Origin: an uncultured bacterium
Lineage (GTDB): Bacteria > Bacillota > Clostridia > Lachnospirales > Lachnospiraceae
Reading direction: 5' to 3'
NCBI GenBank assembly: GCA_945949875.1
Contig: CAMFGH010000013.1
Location: forward strand, 1-41,511
DNA: 41,511 nt
Shown: in pieces, positions 27,601 to 34,735 of the stretch
Numbering within the stretch: the first letter of the stretch is position 1
How the letters are laid out: every line of letters starts with the position of its first letter
Translations under genes and position numbers: made by a program
Notes under the pieces: model-generated
What the model was told of the DNA's origin: nothing
The model's input: only the letters and a program-made list of their open reading frames with translations
Databases searched by the model: none

Positions 27601-27736
27601 TCAGCATGGGCATTTCCATATCCGGAGTCAACTGTAATTTAAATCCAAACAGAGACGTGATACCAAATACAAACAGTGAAATAATGATCAAAACGCATGA
27701 TACCGGTCTCTTCAGGGCTGTTTTTGTCAAATTCAT
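24653..27736 (-). CDS. RND-family efflux permease
   Basis: The 1027-residue protein has the RND arrangement: TM1, a large extracytoplasmic loop, TM2-TM6, a second large loop and TM8-TM12. The TM4 region reads AIGMMVDSSIVVIESCF, with one Asp where AcrB-type pumps often have two, and the symmetric TM10 region is GIVVNNGILYVDSANQL. A Ser/Gly/Met-rich low-complexity part lies in the second loop (about 590-650). It probably uses the proton gradient to expel hydrophobic compounds or lipids. It is directly downstream of its adaptor (13-base gap). No outer-membrane channel gene is present, as expected in a Gram-positive. Confidence 0.93.
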   Translation of the reverse strand: MNLTKTALKRPVSCVLIIISLFVFGITSLFGFKLQLTPDMEMPMLIVLTIYPGADPESVDELVTNVVEDAGSILSGVDSYYSYSMENYSMVLFQYEYGSDIDDCYADLRAALDTASLSLPEDAKTPTVVEMNMNSMPCTVISAVEKGDIDLYKVIEDSVKPELEKISGVAEVATSGGTEEYIKVELNETLMKQYGLTMSTLAQSLSACDFSYPAGSVKQGSQDVSVITSMTNNTAQLLKSVPITTSTGKVITLEEVADVYSAVGEESGVSRYNGHDNVSISITNKSSYGTVNVCDSIKKALTKIQEDNPAIEFEISYDASEGILSSLKSVGETLILGIVLSMVVLFLFFGDFKASLIVGSSMPISLFLTLVLMKAAGFSMNVVTMGSLVIAIGMMVDSSIVVIESCFRLKEKKEDFKEAALEGTRVVTASIVASTITTIVVYLPLATMKGLSGQMFSQLGFTIVFAMLASLISALTLVPLFYTFFKPKEKTEIPVNRIIRWITRGYRKVLRKLLNKRKLVILVSVLLVVVSIFLGSSLDMELMSAADEGMVSVDASFRPGTTLETMNKEMLKWEQIAAADEDVESYSLSIGGGGMNAMMGGGDASLSATLKKDRSMSTDEKVDQWNEIAATMPGVDITVSSSGSNSSSMMSSSSYEIDLQGDDLEALEDFSMELEDKVKQIDGVIKVNNSTASATTRAQIEVDPLKAMQYGLTPIQVGMAMNNVVSGMDAITVTNSGTEYKVKLEYPEGLYDNLNDLMNVEMSTPYGYSVPIHEIAEIQYEEAQSTLVKANGQYQVSLTAALQSEKKFDAQTAIDELVKNTEFPENVQPVDNAMNEMMMEELGAIGKAILIAVFLVFLVMAMQFESPRFSFMVMMCIPFAIIGSFSFLWLAQATISMVSMMGFLMLMGIVVNNGILYVDSANQLREEMSVEDALIETGAIRLRPILMTSLTTILAMIPMGIGFGTNAEMMQGMALVIIGGMIASTLLTLILLPTIYLIIDKREGKRRKTERKERRKAFLAKFKKAKV

Positions 27737-27749
27737 CTATAAACGCCCC

Positions 27750-29393
27750 CTATTCTTCTGTTTCTGAGGTCTGAGCATCCTCAGCTGCCTCTGTACTTTG
27801 GGTGTCACCAGCTTCTCCTGCATTCTCATTATCATCAGATGCTCCTGCATTTTCACTGTCATCAGATGCTCCTGCACTCTCACTGTCAACAGATGCTCCT
27901 GCATTTTCACTGTCATCAGATGTTCCGTCGGCCGGAGTGGTTGTTGTACTCAGAAGAGCTCCGCTGGTCAGCTGTGGAGACCAGCTGGTAACGATTTCAT
28001 CCCCCAGATCAATGCCTTCTTCAATAACCATATTTTCATCATCAAAAATACCGGTTACCACATAACGTTTTACTGCTCTGTTTTCCTGATTCAGATATAC
28101 ATAAGCACCGGAGTTGTCATAATATACTGCGTCATACGGAATAACCACTGCATTCTGTGCAGAGTAGGTATCTGCTGTGATCTTTACCGTAACACCGCTT
28201 GGAAGTTCTTCTCCGGTTGCGGCAACACATGCTTTGATCTTGAATAAGCCTGCCTGTGGATCCACAGAGGAGCCGATTTCTGTAATGGATGCATTATAGG
28301 TTTTTCCGTTTCTCTCCAGCTGGATCTCCTGACCAAGCTGGCAGGTATTCTTTATCTTTTCACTGACATAATAGGAAACGGTCATGGTATTGTTATTCAC
28401 AATGGTATAAGCAGGCATACCGGAGCTTGCCATACCATTTACTTCTACGTTTTTGCTTTCGATTACACCGGAAACAGGGGCTTTTACCGTATAATAGGAA
28501 AGTGCAAGGGCTGCTGAATCAGCAGAAAGGTTAGCCATATCGATACCTACCTGGAGCTGTGCTGCAGTGTCTTCATAGACATCTCCCTGCGTCAGGTTGG
28601 CTGATTCTTCTGTCAGCGTTCTGTTCTGATCTGCGGATTTATAGGCAGACTGTGCCTGATAAAAGGCCATACGGACAGACTCTTTTCCATCTTTTACGGA
28701 TTCGTAAGTGGCCTGGGCAGAGGCTAAAGACGCCTGTGCCTTTGCATTTGCGCTCATAGCTTCTTTGTAAGTTGCCAGCGCAGCTGCCTGAGCTTCCTGG
28801 TTGGCGTGCTCATATGCTGCTTTCGCATCATCCTCAGCTTGCTGTGCCTGTTTTGCAATTTCACTAGCTTTATTTACAGCATCTGCTGCCGCATCAATCT
28901 TCCCATCATAATCCTCATAAGCATCCTTAGCCTGCACATATGCGATCTGTGCCTGCTCGTAGCTGCTCTGTGCAGCCATAGCTGCCTGTTCTAACTGGAT
29001 ATTCAGACTATCCTGCTGGGTACCTAAAGTGCTTTCTGCACTGAGTTCTGCCTGTTCAGCTGATAATCTTGCAGTTTCTGCCTGAATAGATGCTACTTCG
29101 TCATCGATCTGGAATAATACATCGCCTGCATTTACCACATCGCCCACTTCAAAATATGTATCTGTAATCAGACCGGAAGCCAATGGATAAACAGACACTG
29201 TCTCTTCCGGTGAAATAGTTCCGATAAAGGAACTGGTAAGTGTCAAATCTCCTGCTGACGCAATCTGCGATGTCACAAGTATTGCTTCCTCTGTCGTTAC
29301 CTCCTCTACTGCGCTGCCACATCCGGTCATAACAAAAGCTGTACAAACTGCAAGAGCCATACCGGACCGGAATTTTCCACTTAATTTTCTCAT
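27750..29393 (-). CDS. Lipoprotein adaptor (membrane fusion protein) of RND pump
   Basis: A 547-residue periplasmic-adaptor homologue. A signal peptide with lipobox MTGC places the lipidated Cys at residue 25. A biotinyl/lipoyl-like half (LASGLITDTYFEVGDVVNAG) precedes a long Ala/Gln-rich coiled coil (about 90-260), then the second lipoyl half (YYTVKAPVSGVIESKNVEVN) and a beta-barrel with VKITADTYS. The last 60 residues are an acidic tail of 9-residue repeats (DSENAGASD type) encoded by a 27-bp minisatellite. It is the first gene of the pump operon; AAAGG precedes the start. It probably links the permease to the cell surface. Confidence 0.92.
   Translation of the reverse strand: MRKLSGKFRSGMALAVCTAFVMTGCGSAVEEVTTEEAILVTSQIASAGDLTLTSSFIGTISPEETVSVYPLASGLITDTYFEVGDVVNAGDVLFQIDDEVASIQAETARLSAEQAELSAESTLGTQQDSLNIQLEQAAMAAQSSYEQAQIAYVQAKDAYEDYDGKIDAAADAVNKASEIAKQAQQAEDDAKAAYEHANQEAQAAALATYKEAMSANAKAQASLASAQATYESVKDGKESVRMAFYQAQSAYKSADQNRTLTEESANLTQGDVYEDTAAQLQVGIDMANLSADSAALALSYYTVKAPVSGVIESKNVEVNGMASSGMPAYTIVNNNTMTVSYYVSEKIKNTCQLGQEIQLERNGKTYNASITEIGSSVDPQAGLFKIKACVAATGEELPSGVTVKITADTYSAQNAVVIPYDAVYYDNSGAYVYLNQENRAVKRYVVTGIFDDENMVIEEGIDLGDEIVTSWSPQLTSGALLSTTTTPADGTSDDSENAGASVDSESAGASDDSENAGASDDNENAGEAGDTQSTEAAEDAQTSETEE
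27809..27943 (-). repeat. 27-bp minisatellite in the adaptor gene
   Basis: Units begin at 27809, 27836, 27863, 27890 and 27917. The three central ones differ at only a few positions and the outer two are diverged. Being a multiple of three, unit gain or loss changes the number of DSENAGASD-type peptide repeats without a frameshift. Confidence 0.9.
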
Positions 29394-29460
29394 ACTAATA
29401 CCTTTTCCCTTTCCTCACTATCTTTATGTTTTACTGCCTGAAAACATTCAAAATTCTGAT

Positions 29461-29527
29461 TTGTCTGACACCGATCACGCCTTAACAGATACGAATCAAA
29501 CCTTGTCTGACACAGATTAACCTTAAC
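29461..29527 (-). repeat. Direct repeat in the leader of the efflux operon
   Basis: TTGTCTGACACCGAT (29461) and TTGTCTGACACAGAT (29503), each followed by CCTTAAC after a few bases, form two copies about 42 bases apart. They lie in the 5' untranslated region between promoter and adaptor gene. Role unknown. Confidence 0.65.
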
Positions 29528-29563
29528 GCCGGTCATTCTCAGAGAGTGTTATTTTTCACCACC

Positions 29564-29579
29564 GACCGACGGGTCAGTC
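29564..29579. promoter_or_regulatory. TetR-type operator
   Basis: GACCGACGGGTCAGTC is an imperfect palindrome of the GAC-GAC/GTC-GTC type typical of TetR/AcrR operators. It lies about 10-25 bases downstream of the predicted start of the efflux operon, where a bound dimer would block transcription. The cognate repressor is probably encoded at 23970-24650. Confidence 0.75.
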
Positions 29580-29595
29580 ATTTTTCATACAACAG

Positions 29596-29623
29596 ATTAT
29601 ATACCTATTTCTTCTAAAAACAA
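29596..29623 (-). promoter_or_regulatory. Sigma-A promoter of the efflux operon
   Basis: On the minus strand TTGTTT (29618-29623) and a perfect TATAAT (29596-29601) are 16 bases apart. The start would be near 29589, giving a leader of about 195 bases that holds the operator and a direct repeat. Confidence 0.7.
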
Positions 29624-29670
29624 GAAAATTTTTATTAAATAAATATTAAATCTAATAAGTATTCTTAATC

Positions 29671-29700
29671 AAAAAAGCTACCGATTTACAAATCGATAGC
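29671..29700 (-). terminator. Terminator downstream of the ZIP gene and repeat array
   Basis: GCTACCGATTT and AATCGATAGC (29677-29700) pair with one mismatch around a short loop. On the minus strand the hairpin is followed by TTTTTT (29671-29676). It lies 540 bases after the ZIP stop, so the tandem array would be inside the ZIP transcript if no earlier terminator acts. Confidence 0.75.
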
Positions 29701-29722
29701 TCAGACTATAGATACAGTATCT

Positions 29723-29731
29723 GGGGGGGGG
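29723..29731 (+). repeat. Run of nine G
   Basis: Nine consecutive G lie between the terminator and the hairpin array. Such runs are prone to slippage. No coding or promoter element overlaps it clearly. Confidence 0.9.
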
Positions 29732-29760
29732 TGCTGTTTACGCTTAATATGCATCAATTA

Positions 29761-30170
29761 TCATGGGCGATAGCCAAAATTATAATTTCACATGACATAC
29801 AAAAACGAATCGTCATGGGTGATGATCAAAAACAAGCTTTCACATAACATGAAATAACAAAGCATCATGGGCGATGATCAAAAACAAGCTTTCACATGAC
29901 ATATAAAATATCAAATATCATGGTTATATGGAAATATAGCAATTTCCCATCACATATACCATGCGAACTATCATGGGTGGTGTTTCAAAACGGTACTTTC
30001 ACATGACTTGTTTCAAATAAAGTATCATGGGTAAGGCGATAAATCTATTTTTCCCATGATATGCGCAAATCAGGCATCATGGGTGATAGCCAAAAACAAT
30101 AGTTTCACATGACATGCAAAAACGAAGTGTCATGGGTGATAGCCAAAAACAATAGTTTCACATGACATAT
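29761..30170. repeat. Array of eight 52-54-bp hairpin repeats
   Basis: Units start with TCATGG at 29761, 29813, 29865, 29918, 29971, 30025, 30077 and 30130, so the spacing is 52, 52, 53, 53, 54, 52 and 53. Each unit has about 36 bases bounded by TCATGGG and CACATGA-like inverted ends, then a linker of about 16 bases. Units 7 and 8 share a 39-base identical stretch. Units 4 and 6 differ in sequence but keep self-complementary ends, for example ATCATGGG / CCCATGAT at 30024-30060. It lies beyond the 3' end of the ZIP gene and upstream of the efflux promoter. No gene is present. Confidence 0.92.
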
Positions 30171-30240
30171 ACCTTAAACTCCTATTGTTTCCTTAACATT
30201 TTCTATTTTATGAAAATAGTGATAGATGGATGGAAATATT

Positions 30241-31023
30241 CTATCCCAGCGCCACATCCAGAATCATCATCAGGGAAAAACCAACCATAAATGCGATGGT
30301 CCCGATGTTGGAATGGTTTCCCTCGGCCATTTGGGGGATCAGTTCTTCTACTACCACATAGATCATTGCACCGGCAGCGAAACTGAGTAAGAAAGGCAGT
30401 ATCGGGATAAGCAATCCGGATAATAAAATAGTAATGGCTCCGGCGATAGGTTCAACCGCTCCGGACAAAACTCCCTGCAGACATGCTTTATTTCTGGACA
30501 TACCGTTTGCATAAAGGGGCATGGAAATGATCGCACCTTCCGGGAAATTCTGAATAGCGATACCCAGGGCAAGAGCAAAAGCTCCGGATATGGATATGGC
30601 AGTATTTCCGGATATCCATCCTGCATACACTACGCCCACAGCCATACCTTCCGGTATGTTATGTAATACTACTGCAAGGACCAGCATAGTCGTCTTTCCC
30701 AGATTTTTCTTTGGTCCTTCCACAGTTTCATCCAAATGCATATGAGGTGTGATCATATCCAGAATCAGCAGAAACATCATTCCCGCGCAGAATCCGATCA
30801 CTGCAGGCAGAAAAGCTAATTTTCCCATGCTGTCCGACACCTGTTCCATGGCTGGAATCAGAAGACTCCATATGCTGGCTGCCACCATGACACCAGCGGC
30901 GAAACCGGTCAGCATACGCTGAATACCGGCATCAATTTCCTTTTTTATAAAATAAACCATAGCGGAACCAAGAGCAGTTCCTGCAAAAGGGATAAGCAGT
31001 CCCTCTAAAACTATCATATTCAT
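30241..31023 (-). CDS. ZIP-family metal transporter
   Basis: A 260-residue protein with about eight membrane helices. The diagnostic metal-binding helices are present: VVLHNIPEGMAVG (TM4) and IAIQNFPEGAIIS (TM5). The loop after TM3 has a short acidic/His stretch (ITPHMHLDE). It probably imports zinc or other divalent metals (ZupT-like subgroup). The start follows GGAGG with 7-base spacing. It lies downstream of the SNF transporter gene on the same strand; a short duplicated stretch separates them. No metal-regulator site was recognised. Confidence 0.93.
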   Translation of the reverse strand: MNMIVLEGLLIPFAGTALGSAMVYFIKKEIDAGIQRMLTGFAAGVMVAASIWSLLIPAMEQVSDSMGKLAFLPAVIGFCAGMMFLLILDMITPHMHLDETVEGPKKNLGKTTMLVLAVVLHNIPEGMAVGVVYAGWISGNTAISISGAFALALGIAIQNFPEGAIISMPLYANGMSRNKACLQGVLSGAVEPIAGAITILLSGLLIPILPFLLSFAAGAMIYVVVEELIPQMAEGNHSNIGTIAFMVGFSLMMILDVALG

Positions 31024-31146
31024 GGCATATCCTCCTTCTACATTTTACACACATTTTCAACCAAGGCTTTTTCAACCGAGGCATTATAAACAATTCTTTC
31101 ATAGGCAGGACTTTATCAAAGCAACAATACATTAACGCAAAATTTC

Positions 31147-31216
31147 ATCAAAATACATTTCATCGCGGAAGCAGTCCCTAAATCAAAATACATTTCATCG
31201 CGGAAGCAGTCCCTGA
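31147..31216 (-). repeat. 35-bp tandem duplication of the SNF gene 3' end
   Basis: Two 35-bp copies (31147-31181 and 31182-31216) differ at only one or two positions. The second contains the last codons and the stop of the SNF transporter gene; the first lies just beyond it. It includes the string CATCGCGGAAGCAGTCCCT in both copies. Confidence 0.92.
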
Positions 31217-32559
31217 ATCAAAATATATACGATCAGTACCGGCAGTACAAACTGGAAATACCATTTCAGTGCTCTGCCCTTTGGCAGTTTAAATCCCTTT
31301 CCGGTGTTTGCTTCTTCCAGATACTTATCGTATTCCCAGCCCCATTTGCTGACACAGAACATCAGATAAATAAGGGCTCCAATGGGCAGAAGAAGATTGC
31401 TTACCAGGAAATCTTCACTGTCCAGTACGTCACGTCCGCCGATCAGATGCAGATCACTCCAGATATTATATCCAAATACGCACGGGAGGCTTGCCACAAG
31501 TACAAATACCGCATTCCAGAGAACTGCCTTTTTTCTGCTCCATCCAAAATTGTCGATACAGTTGGCTAACAGATTTTCAAAAACAGCAATGACAGTGGAA
31601 AAGCTGGCAAAGGTCATAAACAGGAAGAAGAGGGTTCCCCATAATCTTCCTCCCTGCATATTGGTAAACACATTGGGCAATGTCATAAAAATAAGAGCCG
31701 GTCCCTGATCCGGCTGCACTCCATAGGCAAAACATGCCGGAAAAATGATCAGTCCGCTGCATAGCGCCACCAACGTATCCAGACCACAAATACGAAGAGC
31801 CTCGCCGCCAAGTGTATATTCCTTTGACATATAACTGCCGAAGATCTCCATGGCTGCAATGCCCAGACTGAGTGTGAAAAACGCCTGATTCATGGCTGCC
31901 GCGATCACATTTCCGATTCCACTGTCTTTCGCTTTTTCCCAGTTTGGCACCAGATAAAACTTGATGCCTTCTGCTGCTCCGGGCAAAAGGATAGAATGAA
32001 CAGCCAGAACTACGATCAGAATCAAAAGAAATGTCATCATGATCTTTGTAATTCTTTCCAGACCATTCTGCAGACCCAGACTGACTACCAGAAATCCCAC
32101 AACCACTGTAACGATCATCCAGAAAACCATTTCTCCAGGGCTGGCCAGAAGTGAGCCAAATACTCCGCTTACTGCATCTCCTGAAATATCATCAAACTTT
32201 CCGGTAAGAAATTTATAAAAATATCCCAGCATCCAGCCGGACACGGTAGTATAGTACATCATGAGAAGGTAGCACCCTATCATACAGAAAATACCATGTA
32301 TATGCCACTTGCTTCCTGCAGGTTCCAGTTCCTTATAAGCCAGCATGGCACTTTTTCTGCCTGCACGCCCTACTGCCAGCTCCATGGTCAGTACCGGTGC
32401 ACCCATGATCAGAAGGAAAATCAGATAAAACAAAACGAATATTCCACCACCATTCTGGCCGGTCACATAAGGAAATCTCCATACATTACCGATTCCAATG
32501 GCACAACCTGCACTTACTAATAAAAATCCAATTCTGGAACCAAAACTTTCTCTTTTCAC
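31195..32559 (-). CDS. SNF-family sodium-dependent transporter
   Basis: The 454-residue protein belongs to the neurotransmitter:sodium symporter (LeuT/MhsT-like) family. TM1 carries LLVSAGCAIGIGNVWRFPYV with the unwound GIGNVWRFP sodium/substrate site, followed by QNGGGIFVLFYLIFL, and TM6-TM8 show the usual pattern (FFTLSLGIAAMEIFGSYMSK). About eleven helices are visible, the usual number in bacterial members. It probably takes up amino acids. The start is a GTG with GGGAGAAATAAG upstream. It is 29 bases downstream of the diguanylate cyclase gene, suggesting one transcript. Confidence 0.92.
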   Translation of the reverse strand: MKRESFGSRIGFLLVSAGCAIGIGNVWRFPYVTGQNGGGIFVLFYLIFLLIMGAPVLTMELAVGRAGRKSAMLAYKELEPAGSKWHIHGIFCMIGCYLLMMYYTTVSGWMLGYFYKFLTGKFDDISGDAVSGVFGSLLASPGEMVFWMIVTVVVGFLVVSLGLQNGLERITKIMMTFLLILIVVLAVHSILLPGAAEGIKFYLVPNWEKAKDSGIGNVIAAAMNQAFFTLSLGIAAMEIFGSYMSKEYTLGGEALRICGLDTLVALCSGLIIFPACFAYGVQPDQGPALIFMTLPNVFTNMQGGRLWGTLFFLFMTFASFSTVIAVFENLLANCIDNFGWSRKKAVLWNAVFVLVASLPCVFGYNIWSDLHLIGGRDVLDSEDFLVSNLLLPIGALIYLMFCVSKWGWEYDKYLEEANTGKGFKLPKGRALKWYFQFVLPVLIVYILIQGLLPR

Positions 32560-32588
32560 CTTATTTCTCCCTGGTCATCAAAAACTTG

Positions 32589-33842
32589 TTATTCTCTTCT
32601 ATCAGAAACCATTTTATTCTCTTTTGAGAACTTCTCCCCACTGCGTGCCTGCATTCTCCGGTCTACTCCTTTATCTGCATAGAAACGTGCCTTACTGCTG
32701 TACATCCGCTTATCTGCTATCTTTGCCATTTCCGAAAGAGACAGATTCGGGAATTCCTCCCCGGTAGCATATCCATAAGAAATGGAAAGGGACTGTCCTG
32801 AAACAATATTCCAGGACTGCACTACATTTTCAAAATCCTGCTCGATTTCCCTTATCTTCTGACTGTCTGCAGAGATGATTGCCACAAACTCATCTCCACC
32901 GATACGGTATACTTTTCCATGTCCACCAAGACAGGTCTTCATGCAGAATGCTGCACTTCTTAAAAACTCATCTCCTGCATCATGCCCCCGATTGTCATTG
33001 ATTTCTTTTAATCCGTTCAGATCCATGGATATATATACCTGATCCTTTTTATCCGAATGCCCGGAAGCATTTTTTATATCCTCTTCATATGCATTTCTGT
33101 TATACAAACCGGTTAATGCATCCTTATATACATCTTCGCGAAGTTTTGATGCCTTTTCCTTCAGGAAAAGTTCCCGCTGTACCGTAGTGTTGAAGGAATA
33201 AATGGCAAGTGCGGTAAAGGAAAATCCAAACCCGTACATGGATATATCATAATGGGCATACTGCCCGATTCCAAAAACAAGGGGTATCAGGGAAAAGATA
33301 ACAACCTCCCGGTAGGTATCTTTGTTCTCACTTGAGTTTTTCCACCGTAATGTTCCATAAATCAGTAAAATAATATAGTACAAAAACTGCAGGGTATACA
33401 AAACAATCCGAAAGTTTCCCGAGGAATAATGACAGTTCTCATCTATGTAAAATGCAGCATGGGTAAACAAGTTGGAGCTCAGAGTGACTGTCTGCACTGC
33501 CAGAAGCATTAAACGCAGGCCATTTAGTATTTCCTTGTCCCTGCCACTTATTTTCATAAAATGCATGGCATAGCCAAACCAGATAAAGGCAGACAATGCT
33601 GCCATGGTATGATAACCATAGGCAACCATGGTAAATCCGAACTGAGATCTCACAAAAAGCTGGGAATCAAACACGCCCCACAAGCCGTCAATCACACAGA
33701 AAAGCGCAAAAAACTTTAACATCCTGCAAAGAGGCTCATCTATGGTCTCTTTATACTCTGTTGCTTTTACTCTGTTCAGAATCAATAGGATCTGAAACAT
33801 ATTTACCAATGATGTTACTGTATATACTACCCAAATATTCAT
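32589..33842 (-). CDS. Membrane diguanylate cyclase (GGDEF)
   Basis: A 417-residue protein. About six transmembrane segments fill residues 1-215, followed by a short linker and a GGDEF domain. The domain has DALTGLYNRNAYEEDI, a complete active site RIGGDEF (GGDEF at 315-319) and SISYGYA. The inhibitory RxxD site that usually precedes the GGDEF loop is replaced by GGHG, so product inhibition is probably lost. It should make c-di-GMP, which in many Clostridia controls motility and attachment. There is no EAL domain. The ribosome binding site is weak (GGAAAGAAAG). Confidence 0.92.
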   Translation of the reverse strand: MNIWVVYTVTSLVNMFQILLILNRVKATEYKETIDEPLCRMLKFFALFCVIDGLWGVFDSQLFVRSQFGFTMVAYGYHTMAALSAFIWFGYAMHFMKISGRDKEILNGLRLMLLAVQTVTLSSNLFTHAAFYIDENCHYSSGNFRIVLYTLQFLYYIILLIYGTLRWKNSSENKDTYREVVIFSLIPLVFGIGQYAHYDISMYGFGFSFTALAIYSFNTTVQRELFLKEKASKLREDVYKDALTGLYNRNAYEEDIKNASGHSDKKDQVYISMDLNGLKEINDNRGHDAGDEFLRSAAFCMKTCLGGHGKVYRIGGDEFVAIISADSQKIREIEQDFENVVQSWNIVSGQSLSISYGYATGEEFPNLSLSEMAKIADKRMYSSKARFYADKGVDRRMQARSGEKFSKENKMVSDRRE

Positions 33843-33900
33843 CTTTCTTTCCAGTCGAATACTCTTCTTCCTACAAAGTATTCTTTTCTATTAACAATTA

Positions 33901-34734
33901 TTATAAAAATGGATTAAAATATCGGTTTCCGTCCCAGAACGTAACCACCATACTGAACACCAGAACTGCCACTGAAAGGAAAAGTGTGATGTAGTCGTTT
34001 CTCTCCATTTTTCGCTGCACATACCAGGTTCTTTTCTTCTTTTTTCCAAATCCCCGAAGCTCCATGGCATTGGAAATGGTTTCAATACGGTTTAGGCTGG
34101 ATAAAATCAGCGGCAGCAGAATCGCCACTGAATTCTTCAATCGGGTAAAGAATTTGTCTTTACCGGAAAGGTCGATTCCCCTGGCCTGCTGAGCCTGGCT
34201 GATATTGTGATATTCCCGCTGAATATCCGGTATATACCGGAGGGCCAGACTTACGGAATACCCGATCCGGTAACTTACCCCGATGGATGCCAGACTGGCT
34301 GCAAATTCGCTTGGGTCTGTACAGGCAATAAAAATAAGAGCCACCGGAATCACACAGACCACCTTCATGGTCATGTTCAAATGGTAAAACAGCTGCTGGG
34401 CAGTAATCGTATATCGTCCGGCTATGGTAAACAACAACGTGCGGCTTCCATACAGATCCACACCATATTCCGGCGAAAAAAGATACACAAACAGATTATT
34501 CATCAGCAGAAACACTGCTGCCAGTCCGAGAACGAAACTGATCTCCTTTATCTTCACTTTACTCAGTTTAAAAATTGCAAAGCTTCCGATCAAAAAACAT
34601 ACCAGCACACGGGTGTCGTAGGTCACCATAACTGCCACACTCCAGGCCAGGAAAAAAATCAGTTTTGTGGTTCCCACCAGATCATGAACAGGACTTTTCC
34701 GTTTTATATAACTAAGTACTGCAACCTTTGCCAT
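33901..34734 (-). CDS. ecfT: ECF transporter transmembrane subunit EcfT
   Basis: The 277-residue protein has about five membrane helices and the two coupling motifs of T components: AQQARGIDLSG and AMELRGFGK (both X-R-G type), which contact the ATPases. The start at 34734 is one base after the ATPase stop and has AGGAGGTG upstream. Together with the fused ATPase and the UPF0397 S component it forms a complete energy-coupling-factor importer. The gene lies 58 bases upstream of the diguanylate cyclase gene. Confidence 0.93.
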   Translation of the reverse strand: MAKVAVLSYIKRKSPVHDLVGTTKLIFFLAWSVAVMVTYDTRVLVCFLIGSFAIFKLSKVKIKEISFVLGLAAVFLLMNNLFVYLFSPEYGVDLYGSRTLLFTIAGRYTITAQQLFYHLNMTMKVVCVIPVALIFIACTDPSEFAASLASIGVSYRIGYSVSLALRYIPDIQREYHNISQAQQARGIDLSGKDKFFTRLKNSVAILLPLILSSLNRIETISNAMELRGFGKKKKRTWYVQRKMERNDYITLFLSVAVLVFSMVVTFWDGNRYFNPFL

Positions 34735-34735
34735 C

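Larger units (their letters stand above)
29394..30240. other. 847-bp gene-free region between efflux adaptor and ZIP genes
   Basis: No credible coding region is present. From left to right it holds the efflux leader with a direct repeat, the TetR-type operator, the sigma-A promoter, the minus-strand terminator, a G9 run and the eight-unit hairpin array. The last 70 bases before the ZIP stop are AT-rich and show nothing clear. Confidence 0.8.

Noticed and set aside
29761-30170. CRISPR array
   Set aside because: The repeated part varies between units and the linkers are only about 16 bases, some of them nearly alike. No cas genes are nearby.
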